Shown: piece after piece, positions 26,553 to 35,821 of the stretch
How the letters are laid out: each line of letters opens with the position of its first letter
Numbering within the stretch: position 1 is the stretch's first letter
Source of the DNA: Glycomyces buryatensis
GTDB taxonomy: Bacteria; Actinomycetota; Actinomycetes; Mycobacteriales; Micromonosporaceae
Assembly: GCF_004912275.1 (NCBI RefSeq)
Contig: NZ_STGY01000029.1
Location: 63,259-127,258, forward strand
DNA: 64,000 nucleotides
Direction of reading: 5' to 3'
Program-made: the position numbers and the translations under genes
The notes under the pieces: model-generated
What the model saw: the letters and a program-made list of their open reading frames with translations, nothing else
Told to the model about the DNA's origin: nothing
The model's database searches: none

Positions 26553-28091
26553 GTGACCGACTCCCAGAGTTACGCCTTCGGACTGGACGCGCTCGGACTC
26601 GACGACCGCATGCGGCTGTTCAGCTTCATCACCTCCCCTGAACGGCACGACTACCTGTGGGTCCTACGCGCCATCGACCACGCGCGCGCCAACTATCAAG
26701 TCGTGCTGTCCACTGAAGCGGTCGCGCAGGCGCTCGATGCGCTCGCCGAACGCGGCGGCGACTGCCCACGCGGCGATGAAGTGGAGCTGGCCGCGCGTCT
26801 CGACGCCCTCGACGACTGGGGCGTGCTCGACCGGACCCAGGACGCGGCCAGGGCCGCCACGCTCGCCGAGTATCGGCGCCGCCATTCGGTCTACCAGTTC
26901 ACCGAGGCCGGACATCGGGCCTTCACCGCCGTGGAGTCGGTGCTCGGGGCGAAGATGGAGGAGACCTCGCTGTCACGCACGGTGTTCGCAGACCTCCTGG
27001 AGGACCTCGAACAGTTGGCCGCGGCCAACCGCGGCGGCGACGGCGACACGGTCCTGCGGCGGTTCAAACGCATCGACTCCTCGCTGAACGAGGTAGCCGA
27101 GCAGGCCGCCCGGTTCTACGCCATGCTCGGTGACCTGACCCGCACCACCGAGGTCAACGCAGCGATCTTCCAGACCCACAAGGACGCGCTCATCAGCCAC
27201 CTGCGGGACTTTCACAACGAGCTTCAGCGATACTCCCCGCTGCTGTACGAAGCGGCGACGGCGGTCGAGGAGACCGGGATCGACCGGTTGGTGGGCACCG
27301 CAGCCGAGCAGGACGACCGGCCATTCGGGACCTTTGCGGACCGCCTGGCGGACTGGCGGCGGCGTTGGGAGGGCGTCAAAGCCTGGCTCGCCCCGCCCTC
27401 GGTCGAGCTCGGGTCCGAAGTGGACCGTCTCTCGCACGCGACGTTCAATGCCATCTCCGACATCACCGGGATGGTCCGGCAACTGGCCGACGCTCGGCGC
27501 GGGGGCGTCAGCCGCGAGTCGCAGCTGCGGCACCTGGCGGCGTGGTTCGTCAACGCGCCCACGATGGCGGCGGCACACGCGCTCTATGACGTGGTGTTCG
27601 ACCTGAGCGGGCCGCTGCACGTGAACCGACCTCATGAGGAACCGGAGATCCATCCCACCTCGGCGTCATGGTGGGACACCGAGGCGGTCGAGCTGTCGAA
27701 GACCCTGCTCGAGAAGGGCCGCAGCACCGGCAACCGCGACACGCGCGGTGCGAAGGTCAGGCGTGACGAGGCGACGCGACGACAGCTCCAAGAACATCAA
27801 ATGGAGCTGGTGCGCAAGGACCGCGAGTCGGCGCTGGCGATGACCGACCAGGCGCGGGACGGGTTCGCGGGCACCGTGCTGGACGACCGGCAACTGGGTC
27901 TGCTGCTACGCCTGATCGACAAGGCCGTGGCGGAACGTCACGGTCCATTGCGCCACACGGTATCGGCCGCCTCCCATGGGATCCGGCTGTCGCTCACCCC
28001 AGCCGACGGCGACACGGTGGTGTCCGCCAAGAGCGGCACGATGCGCCTCGCGGGCCTCTCGCTCGCCGTCGAGCGGGTGAAGACACGATGA
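26553..28091 (+). CDS. jetA: Wadjet type II subunit JetA (TIGR02677-like), 512 aa
   Basis: First gene of a complete JetABCD anti-plasmid system. It is a kleisin-like subunit that, by family knowledge, bridges the SMC-like JetC and binds JetB. It begins at GTG 26553, with the characteristic FITSPERHDYLWVLRAI block near residues 25-40, winged-helix-like segments in the N-terminal 120 residues and long helices afterwards. Its length matches the family (~500 aa). The stop overlaps the JetB start (ATGA). Confidence 0.9.
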   Translation: MTDSQSYAFGLDALGLDDRMRLFSFITSPERHDYLWVLRAIDHARANYQVVLSTEAVAQALDALAERGGDCPRGDEVELAARLDALDDWGVLDRTQDAARAATLAEYRRRHSVYQFTEAGHRAFTAVESVLGAKMEETSLSRTVFADLLEDLEQLAAANRGGDGDTVLRRFKRIDSSLNEVAEQAARFYAMLGDLTRTTEVNAAIFQTHKDALISHLRDFHNELQRYSPLLYEAATAVEETGIDRLVGTAAEQDDRPFGTFADRLADWRRRWEGVKAWLAPPSVELGSEVDRLSHATFNAISDITGMVRQLADARRGGVSRESQLRHLAAWFVNAPTMAAAHALYDVVFDLSGPLHVNRPHEEPEIHPTSASWWDTEAVELSKTLLEKGRSTGNRDTRGAKVRRDEATRRQLQEHQMELVRKDRESALAMTDQARDGFAGTVLDDRQLGLLLRLIDKAVAERHGPLRHTVSAASHGIRLSLTPADGDTVVSAKSGTMRLAGLSLAVERVKTR

Positions 28092-29398
28092 GCCGGTACG
28101 CGCAGGACGTCTCCGACTACCAGTTGTCGGACTACCAGCAGGCCGTACGGGCGCTGCTGAAGACGCCGTTCGTCACCGCGTCGTTCCCCGACCGCAAGAC
28201 CATCGGGCGCATACGGCAGTTCTCGGAGACGCTCGCGCTCGACCTGCGCGAAGCGTTCGGCTATCAGCTGGTGCTGCGGGGCGACACGGCGCGGCTCCTG
28301 CGTATCAAGGACCGCCTCGATGCCGGCCAGCCCGCTCAGACCCGGACCGGGCGCGAGTTCGACCGCCGCCGCTACGCCTACCTGTCGCTGATCACCGCGC
28401 TACTGGCACGTTGCGGCGCCCAGACCACCGTGAGCGAACTGGCCGCGCTGCTCAAGGCCGACGCGAACCGCATCCCCGCGTTGGGCTTCGACGAAATCGA
28501 CTACCAGCATCGTCGAGCGTTCGTGGACGTCGCAGGGTGGCTCGAAGAGCGCTCAGTGCTCCACGCCGCCGACGGCTCGTCCGACGCCTGGGCTTCCGAT
28601 CCCGAAGGGCAGGATGCGCTCTTCGACGTTGACCGCGACGCCCTGTTCGCGCTGTGGCGCTCCCGCGTCATGCTCCAGTCGGTGTCGAGTGTGGATGAAC
28701 TGCTCGGCGAGCGGGTCGCCACGGACTCCGACTCGGTGCTCAAGGACCGGGCCGGGCAGGCCGCCCGCCGGGCGGTCGTCGAACCGCCGGTCGCCTACTA
28801 CGCCGAACACCCGGAAGCGGTGGTCAACCATCTGCGCGGCAGTGCGATCGTCGAGGACCTGCAGCGACTGACCGGCCTGGTCTTCGAGCGCCGCCGCGAA
28901 GGCGTGTTGCTGGTGGACACGGCCAGGATCAGCGTGGAGGCGTTCCCGAGAGAAGGAGCCGTGGCCAACGCCGCCCTGCTGCTGCTCGTCGTCTGCTGCG
29001 ACCTCCATGTCGACCCGGACGTCGCGACGGCCGAACTGGAAGTCCCGACCGCACTCGGGGAGCGGTTGCGCCGCGACATCGACGAGGCGATTCCAGCCGG
29101 CACCGGCTTCGAGACCGACACCGAGGCCGCCCTCCGCACTATGCCGGCTGCCGAGACCGCCACTCGTCCGTTCCTGCCGGACAAGACCGTCCACGACCTG
29201 TTCGGCGACGTCTTGAACCGGTACGCGAAGAACTTCGGGCGCGACCAGCGCGAGGCCCCGATGCGGCTATTGCGCGACGCCGTCGACCTGCTCGAGCGAT
29301 ACCGGCTGGTCCGCCGCGTCGAAGGCGGGATCGCGCTGGAGCCGCTGGCAGGCCGTTACAGGAACACCGTCTTCCGCGAGGGGCACCAACGCACATGA
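28088..29398 (+). CDS. jetB: Wadjet type II subunit JetB (TIGR02678-like), 436 aa
   Basis: Second subunit, the KITE/winged-helix-type partner of JetA. At ~430 aa it is longer than type I JetB, as expected for type II. It starts YAQDVSDYQLSDYQQAVRALL, with a block FDRRRYAYLSLITALLARCG near residue 90 typical of TIGR02678. Both ends overlap the neighbours by four bases (ATGA at 28088 and at 29395), so JetA-B-C are translationally coupled in fixed ratio. Confidence 0.9.
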   Translation: MSRYAQDVSDYQLSDYQQAVRALLKTPFVTASFPDRKTIGRIRQFSETLALDLREAFGYQLVLRGDTARLLRIKDRLDAGQPAQTRTGREFDRRRYAYLSLITALLARCGAQTTVSELAALLKADANRIPALGFDEIDYQHRRAFVDVAGWLEERSVLHAADGSSDAWASDPEGQDALFDVDRDALFALWRSRVMLQSVSSVDELLGERVATDSDSVLKDRAGQAARRAVVEPPVAYYAEHPEAVVNHLRGSAIVEDLQRLTGLVFERRREGVLLVDTARISVEAFPREGAVANAALLLLVVCCDLHVDPDVATAELEVPTALGERLRRDIDEAIPAGTGFETDTEAALRTMPAAETATRPFLPDKTVHDLFGDVLNRYAKNFGRDQREAPMRLLRDAVDLLERYRLVRRVEGGIALEPLAGRYRNTVFREGHQRT

Positions 29399-32300
29399 GA
29401 TCGCCACGCTACGCCCCGACCCGGGCCGGGATCATCGGCCTGTGGGACTACGCGGACGAGGAGTTCGTGTTCGCCGACGGCTGGCTGGTATTGCGCGGCC
29501 CCAACGGCTCCGGCAAGACCAAGGCCCTGGAGATGCTGTTCCCGTTCCTCCTGGACGGCAACATCTCCCCGCGGCGGCTGAACCCGTTCGCCTCGCAGGA
29601 CCGCACCATGAAGTCCAACCTGCTGTTCGGCGGCAAGGAGAACGGCATGGGCTACGTGTGGATGGAGTTCTCCGACGGGCAGCGGCACCTCACGATCGGG
29701 ATCGGGCTGCGCGCCAACAAGCACCAGGACGCGGTCAAGCGCTGGCACTTCGTCGTCGAAGGGCGCGTCGGCGTCGACTTCGGGTTCATCGCCCCCGACG
29801 ACCGGGTCTGCAACCGCAAGGAGATGATCGCCCAATTCCCCGAAGGCACAGTGGTCGACACGCCTCGTGAGTACCGCGATCGGGTCAACACGGCGCTCTT
29901 CGGCCTGGAGGCCGAACGGTACGAACAGATGCTCGAGTTGATCTTGACGCTGCGCAGACCGCAGCTCGCGAAGGAACTCGATCCCGACTCGCTCTCGGAC
30001 ACCCTGGCCGAAGGGCTGCGCCCGATCGACGAGAAGCTCCTCGTCGACGCCGCCAAGTCGTTCGAGGACATGGAGGCGGTCGCCAAGACGCTCGGGAGCC
30101 TGCGTTCGGCCGACGAGCAGGTGAGCGATTTCCTGACGCGGTACGGGACCTACGTCAGAGCGCAGGCGAAACTGGCCGTCGAGAAGGTCGACGGCCGCCT
30201 CGCGGCGGTCGAGACCATGCTCGAAGCCGAGACCGAAGCCGGGCGGCTCGCGAAGAGAGCCGGAGCGGAGCTGCTGCGGCTGACCGCGGCGGCCGAGACG
30301 GCCACCGAGCACGTCGGCGAGCTGGAGGGTTCGCTTCAGGGGCTCAAGGACTCCGATGCGTACCGGTCCCGTCTCGAGCTGGAAGATCTGCGCGGCTCCG
30401 TCGGTTCGGCCGAGCAGCAGGCGAGCGTCCTCGCCGAGGAGTCCCGGACGCGCGCCGAGGAGTTGGAAGAGGCCGAGTCGGAGTCCGAAGAGCTCGCCGA
30501 GAAGACCGGTACGGCCGAGGCGACTGTGGAACTGCGATCCGGCGAGACCGCGGGTTTCGCCGAACGGAGCGGCATCGAATGGGGATTCACCGATGACGCC
30601 GAACGGCTGCGCCGCGGTGCCGCTGCGGCTGCCGAGGAACGCAGGAGCGACATACGGCGGGTGGGCGAGGCCGGAAAGGCCCTTGATACGGCGATCTCGC
30701 AGCGCGAGACGGCCGAGGAGAAGGCCGCGGCCGCCGAGTCGAACCTCGATGCGGCCGCTGAAGCATTGGTTCACGCACATGAAGCGGTCATCGCCGAACG
30801 CGATTCGCTCGAGCGGAACCTGGAGGATTGGGCGTGGGACCACCGCAATGCGCTCAGGATCGACCTGCGGGAGGAAGTGGTCTCTTGGGCCGCTGAGGCC
30901 GACGTCGAGACCGCGCCGCACCTGCGCGAGAGAGCGACCGAGCGCACTCACGCCACGCGCGGGGAGATCGAGCAGCGCATGCACGGCCTCAAAGCGCGCC
31001 TCGGCGGTGTCGAAGACGCCATCGAAGCGAAGCAGACTGAGTGGGAGCGGATCAGGGACGAACACGATGAAGCGCCCGACGCTCCGCACTGGCGCGACGA
31101 GGGCCGCGACGGGCGTCCCGGAGCGCCGTTCTGGAAGCGGGTCCGGTTCAAGGACTCCGTCCCAGACGGTGACGCTGCGGCCCTAGAAGCCGCGCTCGAA
31201 GCAGCCGGGATTCTCGACGCCTGGCTCGGCGACATCGGAGCGGCTTCCGACCAAGGCCTCCGGGCGCTGCCGATCAGCTCGCGGCCGACCGGGTCGACCC
31301 TCGCCGACTTCCTAGAGCGCGAGGACACCGCCGATGCCGCCGCCGTCGAGCCGATCCTCGCTTCGATCGCAGTTCGCGAACCGGCAGACGGCGACCATGC
31401 GCCGTATTCGATCGTCGACCCCGCAGGGCGGTTCGCGCACGGTGCGGTCGCCGGACGGGCGGGCAAAACGACCCCGGAATTCATCGGCGCCACGGCCCGC
31501 CAGCGCCGACGCGAGCGTCGTATGCAGGAGCTCGAAACCGAGATCGACGGGCTGCGGGGCAAGGTCCGTGAACTCCGGGACGCCGTCAACGGGTGCGGTT
31601 CGGAACTCCGGGCACTGGACGAGGCACTGCGCGACATACCCCGCACGACCGGCTTGGTGCAGAGCCTGAACAACGTCACCGCCCGGGAACTGGTCTGCTC
31701 GGAGCGCGAGGGCGATCTCGAGGATGCCCGAACGGCTCTGGAGGAAGCCGTTGGGCGGCAACGCGGGGCGGCACAGCGACTCCAGGAGGCCGAGCGACGC
31801 CATGAGCTTCTGCGCGGCGACCTCGAATCCGTGGGGCGGGCCGTGGCGGACTTCGACGGATCGGTTCGCGACCTGCTGTTCGCGATGCATTCACAATCGG
31901 ACCTCCAAGGAAGACTCCAGCGGCAGCAGACGCGGGTGAGCCGACTCGGCCCGAGTGTCCGATCCATCCAGGCCAAGGCCAGGGACGCGGAGGAGGAGCA
32001 TCGAAAGCTGCAGTCGCGGCTGGAGGCGATCACGCGGAACCTCGGTGCGGACGCGGCCACGATCTTCGAGCAGATCGCAGCTGTCGGAGCCGAGATAAAG
32101 CAGGCAGGGCAGGCCGTCAAGGAGGCCGACCAGTTGCGTGAAAAGGCCGTGCGCGCCGAGGGCCGCGCCGGCGCCGAAGCCGAGGCCGCCGCCGGGCGGA
32201 CCGTGGACGCCATCGGCGAGGCCCGCGTGGCGAGCTTCGCGTTGCGGCCGTTCTGCGATGACGACCTGCTCGGCATCCTCGGCTGCCCGAGCGGCCATCG

Positions 32301-33432
32301 CTGGCCCGGGACCGATGTAGACCTGGGGAGGTCGGTGCTCCCGGCTGCCGTCGCCGCACTGCTCGGCGACCTCCGCTCCGCGACGTCCGAAGTGCAGGCC
32401 ACCGAGAACAGCGCCAAGGCCGCCACCACGATCGTCACCACCCGGCTGCAGGAGATCATGGCGCAGCTTCCGGCGACCGGACTGGACCACCACCTCCACT
32501 GGGACAATTCCAGCGGCATCATCACCGTCGAGGTGGACACCGACGAAGGGCGGCAGGCGATCGGCCACTACGGCCAGTGGCTCCACGAGCAGCGGGAGGA
32601 GCAGGAGGAGCTGCTCACCGAGAAGGAGCAGCACGTGCTGGAGGACGCCTTGCTGACCTCGCTCAGCGGTCAGATCCACCAGCGCGTCCTCGAATCCCGG
32701 GACCTGGTCGAGCAGATGGACCTCGCCATGCGCGAGCGCCAGACCTCCTCAGGACTGCGGCTCGGGGTCTCCTGGCTGCTCAAGGACTTCGACCCGGCCG
32801 AACGGGAGCTCTTCTCCCTATTCAACGCCGCCCCGGCGAAGCTGTCGACGATGATGCCGCAGATCCGCAAGTACTTCTCCGACCGGATCAAGCAGGAACG
32901 CGCCCGCCGCAAGTCGGAGACGACGTACCGGGACCTGCTGGCCGAGATCCTCGACTACCGCCGGTGGCGCAAGTTCGAGTTCACGCTCCTGCGGCCGGAC
33001 GGGCAGAAGCAGCGGCTCACCAAACGAGTACATTCGCAGCTTTCGGGCGGTGAACAGTCGGTGGCGCTGCACTTGCCGCTGTTCGCGGCGGCGAACGCCG
33101 TGTTCGGTTCGGCGACCGCGCACGCGCCGCGGATGGTCGGACTCGACGAGGCGTTCGCCGGGGTCGACGAGAAAGGACGTGGGGAGCTGATGAGCCTCGC
33201 CGCCGAATTCGACCTCCAGATGGTCATGACCGGCTTCGACCTTTGGGCGACGTTCCCGGAAGTGAACGGGGCGGCGCACTATTCGCTGAGCCATGACGAT
33301 GCGACCGCAACCGTCTCGGCGATGCTGATGGTGTGGAACGGCTCCGAGAACACCGAATCCCATGATTACGACGGTTCGCTGGCGGAGGCGCTCGGGTCGT
33401 CGGGGACACGGATGGTGCCGGTTGAGAACTGA
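29395..33432 (+). CDS. jetC: Wadjet type II SMC-like ATPase JetC (TIGR02680-like), 1345 aa
   Basis: SMC/MukB-type motor that, by family knowledge, extrudes plasmid DNA loops and presents small circular DNA to JetD for cleavage. Walker A RGPNGSGKTKALE is at residues 34-46. Long heptad-rich coiled coils occupy ~230-500 and ~690-1000, separated by a hinge-like region. The ABC signature SQLSGGEQS is near 1213 and Walker B RMVGLDEAFAGVDEKG near 1245. All ATPase motifs are intact. The length matches type II JetC. Its stop lies 11 bases after the proposed JetD start. Confidence 0.95.
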   Translation: MRSPRYAPTRAGIIGLWDYADEEFVFADGWLVLRGPNGSGKTKALEMLFPFLLDGNISPRRLNPFASQDRTMKSNLLFGGKENGMGYVWMEFSDGQRHLTIGIGLRANKHQDAVKRWHFVVEGRVGVDFGFIAPDDRVCNRKEMIAQFPEGTVVDTPREYRDRVNTALFGLEAERYEQMLELILTLRRPQLAKELDPDSLSDTLAEGLRPIDEKLLVDAAKSFEDMEAVAKTLGSLRSADEQVSDFLTRYGTYVRAQAKLAVEKVDGRLAAVETMLEAETEAGRLAKRAGAELLRLTAAAETATEHVGELEGSLQGLKDSDAYRSRLELEDLRGSVGSAEQQASVLAEESRTRAEELEEAESESEELAEKTGTAEATVELRSGETAGFAERSGIEWGFTDDAERLRRGAAAAAEERRSDIRRVGEAGKALDTAISQRETAEEKAAAAESNLDAAAEALVHAHEAVIAERDSLERNLEDWAWDHRNALRIDLREEVVSWAAEADVETAPHLRERATERTHATRGEIEQRMHGLKARLGGVEDAIEAKQTEWERIRDEHDEAPDAPHWRDEGRDGRPGAPFWKRVRFKDSVPDGDAAALEAALEAAGILDAWLGDIGAASDQGLRALPISSRPTGSTLADFLEREDTADAAAVEPILASIAVREPADGDHAPYSIVDPAGRFAHGAVAGRAGKTTPEFIGATARQRRRERRMQELETEIDGLRGKVRELRDAVNGCGSELRALDEALRDIPRTTGLVQSLNNVTARELVCSEREGDLEDARTALEEAVGRQRGAAQRLQEAERRHELLRGDLESVGRAVADFDGSVRDLLFAMHSQSDLQGRLQRQQTRVSRLGPSVRSIQAKARDAEEEHRKLQSRLEAITRNLGADAATIFEQIAAVGAEIKQAGQAVKEADQLREKAVRAEGRAGAEAEAAAGRTVDAIGEARVASFALRPFCDDDLLGILGCPSGHRWPGTDVDLGRSVLPAAVAALLGDLRSATSEVQATENSAKAATTIVTTRLQEIMAQLPATGLDHHLHWDNSSGIITVEVDTDEGRQAIGHYGQWLHEQREEQEELLTEKEQHVLEDALLTSLSGQIHQRVLESRDLVEQMDLAMRERQTSSGLRLGVSWLLKDFDPAERELFSLFNAAPAKLSTMMPQIRKYFSDRIKQERARRKSETTYRDLLAEILDYRRWRKFEFTLLRPDGQKQRLTKRVHSQLSGGEQSVALHLPLFAAANAVFGSATAHAPRMVGLDEAFAGVDEKGRGELMSLAAEFDLQMVMTGFDLWATFPEVNGAAHYSLSHDDATATVSAMLMVWNGSENTESHDYDGSLAEALGSSGTRMVPVEN

Positions 33433-34621
33433 GCTCGGCCCCGAATGGCGTCGGCTCCTGAAGGCTGCCGCCGCGGCGATGGAGCGCGAGGCCGGCAGCT
33501 TCTCCATCAGCGATGCCGACACGGCGGAACGGCACCTGATCATCGGCATCACCGGCAGGCACCGGCGTGCCGCGCAGAGGACGCTACGGCTGACCGTGGC
33601 GGAGTTGGAAGCGTATGTCGCAGCGGAGTTCAGCGTCGACCTGAAGGCGCTGATCCTCTCCGAGTTCGACGTCGAGGTCGGGGCCGCACGACAGAGGCGA
33701 CTCGAACGGGACGCAAGCGTCAGGCTGCTCCTCGCCGACACGGACGCCTCCTCCCTGTCGAAGCTCGAATGGTTCGGCTCGTGGCTCGACTCGCTGCGGG
33801 CCAACGGCACGCTCGCAGAGTTGGCGCGCGACGGCGCGAGCCTGGGACCGATCATCCGGCTCTTGGAGTCCCTGCCCGTCGATGACGAACCGATGCCGGT
33901 GCTCGCCGAGCGGATGCTGGGCGACACGAAGGCCCTCGCCTCCGGACGGTCGCGCGGGATGTTGCTGCGGGCGCTGGCGGTCTGGCGCGGTATCGAATAC
34001 CCCGAGGACAACGAGTCGGAACGGGAACTATTGGAGTGGGCGGGGATCGTCTCGGACGACATCGCCAGCCAGGTCTTGGTGCTCAACGTTCCGATCGCCG
34101 GCGGCACCGTGGGGGAATGGATGAGCTCGGCGCGCGGGATCCCATTCCGGCTCACGCTCCAGCAACTGCGACGCGAACCGTTCAGTATCACCGCTTCCAC
34201 GGTCAGAGTGGTCGAGAATCCGTCGATCATTCGAGCCGCCGCTGATGCGCTGGGCTCGGATTGCCCTCCGCTGGTATGCACCGAGGGGGTCCCGTCGGCA
34301 GCGCTGTACCGGCTGCTGGCGTCCGCAGGCGAAGCCCGGATCCTGTGGAGGGCCGACTTCGACTGGGCGGGCATTCGCATCGTCAAACGCGGGCTCGACC
34401 GGTTCTCGAACGCCGAACCCTGGCGCATGTCGGCCGCTGACTACCAATCAGGAGCCAAGGGCATCAACTTGCGCGGCAAACGCATCGAGACGCCTTGGGA
34501 TCAGAGGTTGGAAGAACTCATGGACGCCTCAGGGCGGGCGGTGATGGAGGAAAGTCTTCTCAACCAACTGTTGCAGGACCTCCGTTATAACGCCGCGCAG
34601 ACGGATCTGAACGAACACTGA
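33422..34621 (+). CDS. jetD: Wadjet type II nuclease JetD (TIGR02679-like), 399 aa
   Basis: Topoisomerase VI-like nuclease subunit that cuts the recognised plasmid. The C-terminal Toprim-like domain is intact: Glu in VCTEGVPSAALYRLL near residue 286 and the DxD pair in RADFDWAG near 310. The start is taken as TTG 33422, inside the end of JetC, because homologous sequence begins with RTELGPEWRRLL. An ATG at 33362 is in frame but would give a 70-bp overlap and an unlikely Arg-rich leader. A weak GGATGG lies upstream. All four subunits are therefore present and apparently functional. Confidence 0.9.
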   Translation: MRTELGPEWRRLLKAAAAAMEREAGSFSISDADTAERHLIIGITGRHRRAAQRTLRLTVAELEAYVAAEFSVDLKALILSEFDVEVGAARQRRLERDASVRLLLADTDASSLSKLEWFGSWLDSLRANGTLAELARDGASLGPIIRLLESLPVDDEPMPVLAERMLGDTKALASGRSRGMLLRALAVWRGIEYPEDNESERELLEWAGIVSDDIASQVLVLNVPIAGGTVGEWMSSARGIPFRLTLQQLRREPFSITASTVRVVENPSIIRAAADALGSDCPPLVCTEGVPSAALYRLLASAGEARILWRADFDWAGIRIVKRGLDRFSNAEPWRMSAADYQSGAKGINLRGKRIETPWDQRLEELMDASGRAVMEESLLNQLLQDLRYNAAQTDLNEH

Positions 34622-34838
34622 CAAACATCTTGTAGATCAAGCCGACCTAAGGCCGCCCTCCAGGAGATCTGGTGCCGAGCCTGTGTCAGGAAGACGCACA
34701 AGACAGCCATCCAAGCTCTCCACCTGCAACGACGGGTTTGTGCTTTGGGCTGGGGCCCTTTCGCACTCCCCCGCGTGGGGGACCCGTTCCCCGCTGCGGA
34801 GGGAGGTGCACGGGGCCCGCCGATTCCAGACTGGATTC

Positions 34839-35768
34839 ATGAGGACCTCGCTTCTTCAAGGGCCACCGGCGATCGCGACCAATCCGGCTCGGCACCGCCT
34901 GGTGCGGGACGTGCTGGCGATCTCCCGGCCCCGCTTCTGGACGGCCTCGCTCGTGATGGCGGAGATCGGGTTCGTGCTCGCGACGCATCGGATCCTGCCG
35001 CGCGGCGACGAGCTGGTGACGATGGCCCACCTCTTCCTGGTCACCGGCCCGCTGCTGTGGCTCGCGGTGCTCGCGGTCAATGATGCGCATGACCTCGCCG
35101 GCGACCAGTTGAATTCACGTAAGGCCGACTCGCCGTTGGTTGCGGGACGCATCTCCACCCGCGGCGCGGGCCGGATCGCCTTGGCGGCGGCCGTTGCTAC
35201 GGTATTGGCCGCTTTGCCGCTCGGTCCGCTGTTCACCGTCGGCACCGCGCTGGTGGTGCTGCTGGGCTGGGCTTACAGCGTCCCGCCGATCCGGTTGAAG
35301 GCCAGGCCGGGAGCCGACCTGCTGGCCAATGCCGTGGTCGGCGTCCTCGGGCCGCTGGGCGGATGGGTCGCCTTCACCGATGGGGCGGCAGGGTTCCCGT
35401 GGCCGATCGCGGTCATCGGCGTCCTGGCCGCGGCCGCGCTCTACCTGCCGACCACCGCCTCCGACAGCGACGCGGACCGGCGCGCGGGCATCGACACCAT
35501 CGCGGTGCGCCTCGGCCCCCGCATCACATTCGAACTCGGATTCACACTGTGGACGGCCAGCGCGGTTCTGGCTTTCTTCTTGGCGCTGAATGACTTCATC
35601 CTCGACTCGTCGCTGTTGCCGGTGCAGGCTGTTGCAACCCCGGTGTTGCTGGTGCTGTACCGAGTGCTGTTGAGGGACCGACCTTCGTTCACCGCCATCA
35701 CGGTGGTGGCCTGCGCTTACCTGGTGCCTTGTGCGGGCTTTGCTTTGACCTATGTGGATTTGTTTTAA
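34839..35768 (+). CDS. UbiA-family prenyltransferase, 309 aa
   Basis: Membrane prenyltransferase with about eight hydrophobic helices. Both Asp-rich motifs that bind Mg-prenyl diphosphate are present: NDAHDLAGDQLNSRKADSP near residue 85 (NDxxD type) and DSDADRRAGIDT near 210 (DxxxD). The ATG at 34839 is chosen over 34683 because the longer version adds 52 non-hydrophobic residues. The acceptor is unknown: a quinone or aromatic precursor, or carotenoid elongation. It is a single gene, ending before a strong shared terminator. Confidence 0.88.
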   Translation: MRTSLLQGPPAIATNPARHRLVRDVLAISRPRFWTASLVMAEIGFVLATHRILPRGDELVTMAHLFLVTGPLLWLAVLAVNDAHDLAGDQLNSRKADSPLVAGRISTRGAGRIALAAAVATVLAALPLGPLFTVGTALVVLLGWAYSVPPIRLKARPGADLLANAVVGVLGPLGGWVAFTDGAAGFPWPIAVIGVLAAAALYLPTTASDSDADRRAGIDTIAVRLGPRITFELGFTLWTASAVLAFFLALNDFILDSSLLPVQAVATPVLLVLYRVLLRDRPSFTAITVVACAYLVPCAGFALTYVDLF

Positions 35769-35780
35769 GCTTGGCGAGTC

Positions 35781-35807
35781 GGTCCCCGGCCCGGTGGGTC
35801 GGGGACC
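35781..35807. terminator. Bidirectional hairpin between convergent genes
   Basis: GGTCCCCGGCCC and GGGTCGGGGACC pair over 12 bp (one G-T) with a three-base loop. It lies 13 bp after the UbiA-type stop and 15 bp before the end of the convergent binding-protein gene, a typical bidirectional terminator without a strong U-tract. Confidence 0.7.
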
Positions 35808-35821
35808 CCATTGTTCTCAAC

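Noticed and set aside
33362-33421. ATG 33362 as JetD start
   Set aside because: It would add 20 Arg/Gly-rich residues without family similarity and a 70-bp overlap with JetC. The TTG at 33422 fits the family N-terminus better.
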